A stretch of 21,382 nt of DNA. Source: Spirochaetota bacterium (GTDB lineage Bacteria > Spirochaetota > Spirochaetia > DSM-27196 > PWMO01). A program made the translations under genes and the position numbers. This document shows positions 15,740-21,382 of this stretch, piece after piece; the first letter of the stretch is position 1; each line of letters begins with the position of its first letter. The stretch is from NCBI GenBank assembly GCA_009908925.1, contig JAAAOH010000245.1:1-21382 (forward strand). The letters run 5' to 3'. Under the pieces are notes generated by a model. It saw only the letters and a list, made by a program, of their open reading frames with translations. It did no database searches and was not told the DNA's origin.

Positions 15740-16463
15740 CCCGCTTTATCACCGTTTGCAGTGCTTTCGCAATGACTTCCGGATCCTGCTCGATCCCGTG
15801 AGATTGAGCACGGCTCGAACCGCCGAAGCCGCCGTTGCTGTCGTCCTCTTCGACCACCTCGGCCCCCTCTGCCCCCTCAGACTCGAAATCCCCGGCGAAC
15901 CCCCCGATATCCGGAAGGGCATCCACGGAATTCTCATCCACGTCTTCCGATTCTCTCTTTGCCGATGCCGCTGAGTCGGTGGGCGCAGCGGCAACCTCCT
16001 CGACCTCTTCGACGAGTTCGTCGCCACCGCCCGCAGGCGATTCAACGCCTTCCGCCACCTCTTCGAGGTCACCCGGCTCATCTTCATCGACGTGAGCCTG
16101 CGAAGTACCCGTCTCCGCTGCCTGCTCCACCCCGGCGGCCTGAGCACTCTCTGCGGCATCCGGTTCGTCGGCGGCGGGAAGCTCGTCCTCTTCGCCGTCG
16201 TCATCGACGACGATATCGACGTTCTGCCCGTAGCCGTCAGCCTGTGCGGTACTCGAGGTCGCGGCGCTTTCCGATAGAAGCTCAGGAAGTCGCGCGGAAA
16301 TGACGATATAGGAGCCGTAGCCGATTCCGGCAAAGACGATTGCCCCGATGACTGCGCGCAGCAGAATAGCACCGAAAGCGACACCTGCGAGGGCGCCCGT
16401 CAAGGTAGCGATGACAAAGGCCGAGCCGGCGAAGTATGCACTGAATTTCAGGTTCGGCCCCAT
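15732..16463 (-). CDS. Acidic two-span membrane protein between flhG and fliA
   Basis: In this 243-residue protein, two closely spaced hydrophobic helices (about 9-31 and 33-55, rich in Gly and Ala) form a hairpin in the membrane. The rest (60-220) is a long, very acidic, Ala/Glu/Asp-rich, probably disordered domain. Early in it lies DGYGQNVDIVVDDDG (77-91), whose GQNVDI core is shared with the 107-aa protein encoded at 12654-12977. A short helical tail (IEQDPEVIAKALQTVIKRDE) closes the protein. A hypothetical gene at this position is usual in spirochaete flagellar operons. The start is preceded by GGGGAA, and its stop overlaps the sigma gene by 8 nt. Function unknown; an adaptor at the membrane is only a guess. 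Confidence 0.78.
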   Translation of the reverse strand: MGPNLKFSAYFAGSAFVIATLTGALAGVAFGAILLRAVIGAIVFAGIGYGSYIVISARLPELLSESAATSSTAQADGYGQNVDIVVDDDGEEDELPAADEPDAAESAQAAGVEQAAETGTSQAHVDEDEPGDLEEVAEGVESPAGGGDELVEEVEEVAAAPTDSAASAKRESEDVDENSVDALPDIGGFAGDFESEGAEGAEVVEEDDSNGGFGGSSRAQSHGIEQDPEVIAKALQTVIKRDE

Positions 16464-16538
16464 GATATAATTCCCCTAGCCTCCAAGCCTATGCAAAACC
16501 AGAGCCGCAGTCAAGGCTCATCCAATTTCTCAAATAGT
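16464..16538 (-). promoter_or_regulatory. 75-nt intergenic gap with possible hairpin and weak promoter
   Basis: This is the only gap longer than 12 nt in the minus-strand operon. It contains a 5-bp inverted repeat, GAGCC (16502-16506) with GGCTC (16515-16519), followed on the minus strand by TGGTTTT. It also has TTGACT (16509-16514) placed 17 nt from TAGGCT (16486-16491). Either could adjust expression of the distal genes, but both are weak matches. Confidence 0.25.
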
Positions 16539-17420
16539 CTACACCTTTTCCACCGGTCCTTCACTCCGTCCGAAGAGCTTCTTCAGGAACTGACCGAGTC
16601 CTCCCCCCTCGCGATACTCCACGTTCTCGAGGCGCCCCACGATGTGCTGCACACATATGGAAGCCTTGCCGTTGGGATCAACCGCCGAGAACGGCTTCTG
16701 CTTGAGCACCGCCTCGTGGACCCCGGGGTCGTCGTAGACGTATCCGAGGTAATCCACTTTGAGGTTCAGGAACTGCCCGGCAATGTTTATCACCCGTTCG
16801 GCGACCTTTTTGCCTTCGGTGACCGACTTAACACGGTTAACAATGAGCTTCAAGCCGAGGTTGAGATTGTCTATCTCGGTAGCAATGATCTTGATGATGC
16901 CGTAGGCGTCGGTAATGGCGGTGGGCTCGGGCGTCGTAACGATGATTGCCTCGTCCGCCGCCGCCACGAAGGACAGAACGTTTGCCGACACACCGGCGCT
17001 CGTATCGATGATGATCACGTCGGCGTTTTCAAGGTGCGAGAGCTCGTCTATGAAGTTGTTGCGCTCGTCGTCGGCCAGATTTGCGATTTTGGCAAATCCC
17101 GACGCGCCCGCAACGATGCGTATCCCGTAATTGGTGTCCATGATGATCTCGTCCATGGACTTCTGCTTGCGGATGACGTGGTAGAGGTTGAACTTCGGGA
17201 TTATGCCGAGGACGACGTTCACGTTGGCGAGGCCAAGGTCTGCGTCCATGAGGACCACCTTCTTGCCGAGGCGCGCGTACCCGATCGCGATATTTGTGGC
17301 GATATTGGTCTTACCGACGCCACCCTTTCCGCTTGCGACAGCGATGATGCGGGTCTTCGACTCGCCCTGACCGTTGCGATTCTTCATCATCTCGCGAAGC
17401 GATTCTGCCTGATCAGCCAT
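16539..17420 (-). CDS. flhG: FlhG (FleN/YlxH) MinD-like ATPase controlling flagellar number
   Basis: FlhG is a membrane-associated ATPase that stimulates the FlhF GTPase and limits or positions flagella. The 293-residue protein starts with the activator helix DQAESLREM (3-11), the part that contacts FlhF in studied homologues. A deviant Walker A motif follows, SGKGGVGKTN (30-39), then MDADLGLANVNVVLG (58-72) and the Walker B-like IIIDTSAG (136-143). Near the end, GLGQFLKKLFGRS (274-286) is an amphipathic helix suited to reversible membrane binding, as in MinD. The ATG follows the flhF stop directly (TGA ATG), with GGAGAG upstream. The gene order flhF-flhG is the standard one. Confidence 0.95.
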   Translation of the reverse strand: MADQAESLREMMKNRNGQGESKTRIIAVASGKGGVGKTNIATNIAIGYARLGKKVVLMDADLGLANVNVVLGIIPKFNLYHVIRKQKSMDEIIMDTNYGIRIVAGASGFAKIANLADDERNNFIDELSHLENADVIIIDTSAGVSANVLSFVAAADEAIIVTTPEPTAITDAYGIIKIIATEIDNLNLGLKLIVNRVKSVTEGKKVAERVINIAGQFLNLKVDYLGYVYDDPGVHEAVLKQKPFSAVDPNGKASICVQHIVGRLENVEYREGGGLGQFLKKLFGRSEGPVEKV

Positions 17421-18617
17421 TCATCTCTCCGTACGTTGGACTTCCCCAAATTTATCTTCGATCATTTGACGGTCGACCTGAAAGCCTTCGAGCGTGAGAA
17501 GTATCTGTTCCACCGTAGCAGGGTGAATATCCTCAGGAACGTTCTGTCCGTCGGTCATGTAGGAGATCGGTTTCTGCTTCTCCTCGAGAATGCTGATGAT
17601 GTTCCCGAGACGATTCGTCTCGTCGACCTTGGTAACGAGCACCGAGGTGTAGCCGAAGGGCTCGAACTGTCGCAGAATCTCACGCAGGTCCGCGGTCTTC
17701 GTGGTGGCGCTGACCGCCAGGTGCACCCCCTCGTGGCCGCCGGTCCCGCGAAGTAACTCGTTCATCTCGGCCAGCTTGGTGTACTCCCGGGGGCTCTTTC
17801 CGATTGTGTCGACGAATACCATGTCGGCGTCCGCGGCAAGAGCCATCTGCTTCTTCATGTCCTGTCGTGAGTCCACCGACGCTACCGGTATTTCCATGAT
17901 ATTGCCGTAGGTTTCGATCTGCTCCTTCGCCCCGATGCGATAGTTGTCAATAGTGAGGATACGAACCTTGCGGGGCTTCGAGCCATTGAAGGCGTGCATA
18001 GCCGCAAGCTTCGCGATGGTGGTCGTCTTTCCCACGCCGGTGGGTCCCACGAGAACGTATATCTCCGGCCGCGCGTCGCTGCTCAACCGGTGTATTCTGA
18101 TTGTCTCACCGATCCACTCGAGCACGCGGTCCTGTACGAGCCGCTCATTCTCGAGCTCGTCGACGGAAAACGTCGATCGGGCGCGTGCGATGACCCTGTC
18201 CACGTAGGCCGGAGTGAAGTCGTTGTGAAAGAGCTTCTCGCGAAGAGCGGAGAGCGTCGGATGCGGGCCGGAGTCGGGCACAGCTGTGATCGACGCCTGC
18301 GCCTCGCGCTCGCCGAGGCTATCCTTTATCTCCTTGAGCTCCTGCAGCACCATGTCGATGGTCTTCTCGCTCTTGACCGAGCCGAGGATCTTCTTCTTTT
18401 CCTCTTCGAAGTCCGCCGGCTTGCGGGCCGCTTCGGTGCGTGCCGATGTCGCGGAAATGTAGCCGGTAACCTCGACGCCCTCTCTGGCAAACATCCCGAG
18501 AAATCCGCCCATGCGGATCGTCTTGTGATGCATGATACGGGCGTTGTCACCGTACTTTGCACGTACTTTCCGCTCCGCATCGAGGTGCGACGGTGCCTGT
18601 TCTACGAAATACTCCAT
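17421..18617 (-). CDS. flhF: Flagellar GTPase FlhF
   Basis: FlhF is an SRP-type GTPase that sets where flagella are assembled, acting at the membrane with FlhG. The 398-residue protein has the typical N-terminus MEYFVEQAPSHLDAERKV, then a charged linker, an N domain (about 120-180) and the G domain. The P-loop is GPTGVGKTT (191-199), and TIDNYRIGAKEQ (222-233), TKVDE (329-333) and GQNVPEDI (357-364) are all standard. The G3 motif reads VDTIGKS (269-275), where SRP GTPases usually have DTAGR. I start at the ATG at 18617 because TGAGG lies 8 nt upstream; a GTG six nt earlier is too close to that site. The flhA stop is 10 nt upstream. Confidence 0.95.
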   Translation of the reverse strand: MEYFVEQAPSHLDAERKVRAKYGDNARIMHHKTIRMGGFLGMFAREGVEVTGYISATSARTEAARKPADFEEEKKKILGSVKSEKTIDMVLQELKEIKDSLGEREAQASITAVPDSGPHPTLSALREKLFHNDFTPAYVDRVIARARSTFSVDELENERLVQDRVLEWIGETIRIHRLSSDARPEIYVLVGPTGVGKTTTIAKLAAMHAFNGSKPRKVRILTIDNYRIGAKEQIETYGNIMEIPVASVDSRQDMKKQMALAADADMVFVDTIGKSPREYTKLAEMNELLRGTGGHEGVHLAVSATTKTADLREILRQFEPFGYTSVLVTKVDETNRLGNIISILEEKQKPISYMTDGQNVPEDIHPATVEQILLTLEGFQVDRQMIEDKFGEVQRTER

Positions 18618-18627
18618 CCCCACAACC

Positions 18628-20709
18628 TCACTCTTCTATGCTGATCTCACCGATCGATTCCACTTTGACTTCCGAGACGATCTCCGGGGCCGACAGTACG
18701 ACCAGATCCGGAAGGTCTCGCTGCGCGCTCGCCTTCACCAGCGGACGCGCCGCCTCCGAGCAGAGGATGAGCGGAAACACCCCCTGTGAGCGCGCCTGCT
18801 GCACGGAATTGAGCAACGCATTTATCCACGCACGTTGTACATCGGGTTGCAGCGCCGGAACCACTCCGCCGGCCGTCTCAACGCGAGAATCTATGATCCG
18901 CTGCTCGAGAGACGGGTCGAGAGTGATGACCTTCATCGACTTGTCGTCATCGGCGTACTGCAGGGAAATCTGCCGTTTGAGGGCCTGACGTACCTTCTCC
19001 ACCAGGAAACTGCTGTCCTTGGTGATGTTACCATAGTCGGCAAGCGTTTCCAATATGACCACGAGGTTCCGGATGGACACCTGCTCGCGAAGCAGGCCCT
19101 GCAGCACCTTCTGAATCTCACCGAGCGAGAGCGCACCCTGCACATCCTCGACCACGGCCGGGTAGTCCCGCCTGAGGGTATCGAGCATGGACTTGACCTC
19201 CTGACGCCCGAGGATGTCCGCGGAGTTTCGCTTGAGCAACTCGGTAAGGTGCGTGGCGATAATCGACGGTGAATCCACGACCGTGTAGCCGGCGCGTTCG
19301 GCCTGGTCGCGATACTCCTCGGTGATCCACTTTGCCGGGAGGCCGAATGCCGGATCCGTTGTTGCCTCGCCCGGGACATCCTCCCGGTCTCCGCCGGGAT
19401 TTATGCAGAGATAGTAGCCCATCTTGATCTTCGCCCTGCCGACTTCGACCCCCCGGATCTTGAAGGTGTACTCCGACGGCTCGAGGCGCATGTTGTCTAT
19501 GATGCGGATCCTCGGAACAACGAGCCCGAGCTCCAGCGCCGCCTCCCGCCGTATGCGGGTTATGCGGTCGAGAAGCTCCGCGCCCTTGTCCTTGTCCACG
19601 AGCGGCACGAGGCCGTAGCCGAGCTCCAGCGAGAGGGGGTCGAGGGGGGCCACCGGCGACATCTGCTGCGGCTCCTCTTTCGGCTTGGGCTCGGCCTCGG
19701 CAGCCTCCCGTTCCTCAGTGACCTGGCGCCGCCCGAGACGCCAGGCAAGCAGGCCCGAGAGTCCGGCAAGCGGCATCAGGATGTACCACGGGAAACCGGG
19801 AAGGAGCGAGAGCGCAAACAGGAAGGCGGTCGCGATCCAGTAGATGCGAGCCTGCCCGGTGAACTGCTGCGTGAGGTCGGTGCCGAAGGTCTCCTCGGAT
19901 ATCGACCGTGTCACTATAAGTCCGGTGGCGGTGGAGATGATGAGCGCCGGAAACTGCGTTACGAGCCCGTCACCAATGGCCAGCGAGATATAGGTATTGA
20001 GGGCCGCCGTGAAGCTCTCCCCGTGGATGGTCATCCCCACGACGATACCGCCGACGATATTCACCGCCGTAATCAGGAGCCCGACGCGAACGTTGCCCTG
20101 CACGAACTTCGATGCACCATCCATGGCGCCGTAGAAGTCGACCTCCCGCTCGAGATCGAGCTTGCGTTTCGTCGACTCCTCTTCGGTGATGGCACCGGAG
20201 CTGTACTCCTGCTCGATGGCCATCTGCTTGCCCGGCAGAGAGTCGAGTGTGAAGCGCGCTGCGACCTCGGCAACACGGGTGGCTCCCTTGGTAATCACGA
20301 TGAACTGCACTGCAATGATGATGATGAAGATGATGAGCCCGATCACCAGGCCCTCTGTCCCGGCCGCGCCGACGACAAAGCTCGAAAAGGCCTGAATGAT
20401 CCGGCCGTCGAACTCCTCGCCCTGGGAGAGAATGAGCCGTGTCGAGGAGACGTTCAGTGCCAGCCCGTACACCGTAACGACGAGAAGTAGCGTCGGGAAG
20501 ACGGAGAACTCGAGTGCATTCTTGATATAGAGCGTGATGAGGATCGTCAGGAGCGCGAACACGAGGTTGAGCGACATGAGCGTGTCGAGCACCACCACGG
20601 GCAGGGGCACGATGAGCATCATCACCACGATGACGACACCCACGGCAACGAGCACATCGCTTCGCTGCTTGAGGAAGGCGTTCGAGAACATCGTCTGTAC
20701 GTCAGCCAT
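18628..20709 (-). CDS. flhA: Flagellar export gate protein FlhA
   Basis: FlhA is the proton-motive-force-coupled core of the flagellar type III export gate in the cytoplasmic membrane; its C-terminal domain forms the docking ring for substrates and chaperones. The 693-residue protein is of normal length. About eight membrane spans occupy the first half. Between them lies the conserved cytoplasmic loop RVAEVAARFTLDSLPGKQMA. A charged linker (about 330-350, rich in Glu/Lys/Pro) leads to the cytoplasmic domain, with PLDPLSLELGYGLVPLVD early and the YTVVDSPSIIATHLTELLKR segment later. The ATG is preceded by GGAGAAG at suitable spacing and lies 12 nt after flhB. It should work with FlhB and with the FliP/FliQ/FliR proteins, which are outside this window. 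Confidence 0.97.
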   Translation of the reverse strand: MADVQTMFSNAFLKQRSDVLVAVGVVIVVMMLIVPLPVVVLDTLMSLNLVFALLTILITLYIKNALEFSVFPTLLLVVTVYGLALNVSSTRLILSQGEEFDGRIIQAFSSFVVGAAGTEGLVIGLIIFIIIIAVQFIVITKGATRVAEVAARFTLDSLPGKQMAIEQEYSSGAITEEESTKRKLDLEREVDFYGAMDGASKFVQGNVRVGLLITAVNIVGGIVVGMTIHGESFTAALNTYISLAIGDGLVTQFPALIISTATGLIVTRSISEETFGTDLTQQFTGQARIYWIATAFLFALSLLPGFPWYILMPLAGLSGLLAWRLGRRQVTEEREAAEAEPKPKEEPQQMSPVAPLDPLSLELGYGLVPLVDKDKGAELLDRITRIRREAALELGLVVPRIRIIDNMRLEPSEYTFKIRGVEVGRAKIKMGYYLCINPGGDREDVPGEATTDPAFGLPAKWITEEYRDQAERAGYTVVDSPSIIATHLTELLKRNSADILGRQEVKSMLDTLRRDYPAVVEDVQGALSLGEIQKVLQGLLREQVSIRNLVVILETLADYGNITKDSSFLVEKVRQALKRQISLQYADDDKSMKVITLDPSLEQRIIDSRVETAGGVVPALQPDVQRAWINALLNSVQQARSQGVFPLILCSEAARPLVKASAQRDLPDLVVLSAPEIVSEVKVESIGEISIEE

Positions 20710-20721
20710 CTGTCTTCTCCA

Positions 20722-21382
20722 TTATCCGACCACCCCGGCCTGGCGGCCGGACATCCGGTAGACCTGCTTCAGCACTGCGACTACCGCCTCGTAGAATCTC
20801 TCCGGGATCGTATCGCCGATATCCACCTCGGCGTAGAGGGCGCGGGCGAGCGGTTTGTTCTCGATCACCGGCACCTCGGCCTCCTCGGCCGTTTCGCGAA
20901 TGATGCGCGCCATGTTGTCCTGGCCTTTGGCCGTCACCGTCGGGGCCACCATGGTGTCCCGGTTGTACTCGAGCGCAACGGCGAAGTGAGTGGGGTTCGT
21001 GACCACAACATCCGCCTGGGGCACGTTCTGCACCATGTTCCGCGACATCATCTCCTGCATCTGCTGCCGCAGGCGGCTCTTGACCATAGGATCACCTTCA
21101 TAGGTTTTTCGCTCCTCTTTGACCTCCTGCTTGCTCATCTTCAGGGACTCCAGATGCTGGCGCCGCTGGAAAATGTAGTCGAAGACCGACAGAAGAAGCA
21201 TCAGGATGGCCGCCTGAATGAGAATGCGGAACGCAATCGATGCCACCGCTCCGAACGCCTGAAGGAACGGAACATGTATGAGATTGATGAGGCGTTCCAT
21301 CTCGATCCAAATATTGAAGAAGGCGAGCGCGCCGAGAATGATCACCTTTCCCATGGACTTGAACCAGTTGTAGATGGCCTCC
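20722..21382 (-). CDS. flhB: Flagellar export switch protein FlhB, 5'-truncated by the window edge
   Basis: FlhB is the export-gate protein that switches secretion from rod/hook to filament substrates. Only the C-terminal 219 or so residues are present and the frame is open to the window edge; the start is outside. Two hydrophobic segments (about 21280-21355 and 21175-21255) correspond to the last membrane spans. They are followed by the basic linker KMSKQEVKEERKTYEGDPMV. The autocleavage motif NPTH is encoded at 20986-20997 within VVVTNPTHFAVALEY. After it come the conserved PVIENKPLARALYAEVDIGD and a helical C-terminus. All residues needed for self-cleavage are present. It leads the operon as seen here, followed by flhA after 12 nt. 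Confidence 0.96.
   Translation of the reverse strand, partial: EAIYNWFKSMGKVIILGALAFFNIWIEMERLINLIHVPFLQAFGAVASIAFRILIQAAILMLLLSVFDYIFQRRQHLESLKMSKQEVKEERKTYEGDPMVKSRLRQQMQEMMSRNMVQNVPQADVVVTNPTHFAVALEYNRDTMVAPTVTAKGQDNMARIIRETAEEAEVPVIENKPLARALYAEVDIGDTIPERFYEAVVAVLKQVYRMSGRQAGVVG

Noticed and set aside
16491..17756. A long plus-strand open frame opposite flhG and flhF
   Set aside because: Both minus-strand genes are unmistakable; the antisense translation has no family features.

Overview
The window is GC-rich, densely packed bacterial chromosome. It most likely comes from a free-living member of the Spirochaetota (a Spirochaeta/Alkalispirochaeta/Treponema-type organism). The main reason is the gene order flhB-flhA-flhF-flhG-(membrane protein)-fliA/WhiG sigma-fapA on the minus strand, which is characteristic of spirochaete flagellar operons. 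A motility-associated Maf/DUF115 glycosyltransferase and DUF6115-like and DUF342 proteins fit the same assignment. No tRNA, rRNA, CRISPR array, prophage or insertion sequence was seen.

Layout. Positions 1-1759 (+) are the 3' two thirds of secA. On the minus strand follow a 46-residue single-span membrane protein (1854-1994), which is easily missed, and a membrane-anchored LysM/M23 peptidase (2060-3244). A short divergent promoter region (about 3245-3323) leads into a plus-strand group: a compact signal peptidase I (3324-3839), a class B penicillin-binding protein with a C-terminal PASTA domain (3856-5712), and a Maf/DUF115 glycosyltransferase (5709-7568) joined to it by an ATGA overlap. This group ends in two tandem hairpins, the second a strong intrinsic terminator (7594-7633).

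From the right edge back to 7670 everything is on the minus strand and almost without gaps: flhB (partial), flhA, flhF, flhG, an acidic two-span membrane protein, the FliA/WhiG sigma factor, FapA (DUF342 with a Jag-N domain), an acidic 107-residue protein, a DUF6115-like membrane protein, an Hsp70 paralogue, a J-domain/HEAT protein, and a CheA-like histidine kinase. Junctions range from overlaps of 8 nt to gaps of 12 nt, apart from one 75-nt gap after flhG.

How they fit together. The first part builds and places the periplasmic flagella: the FlhA/FlhB export gate, FlhF/FlhG number and placement control, and the flagellar sigma factor. The unusual part is the distal end. A private Hsp70, its likely J-protein partner with a HEAT-like C-terminus, and a divergent Hpt-kinase-CheW protein appear to be translated from the same message as the export apparatus. 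I regard this chaperone-plus-kinase tail, together with two acidic operon proteins that share a GQNVDI motif, as the best candidate for undescribed biology here. Its function is inference from gene context only.
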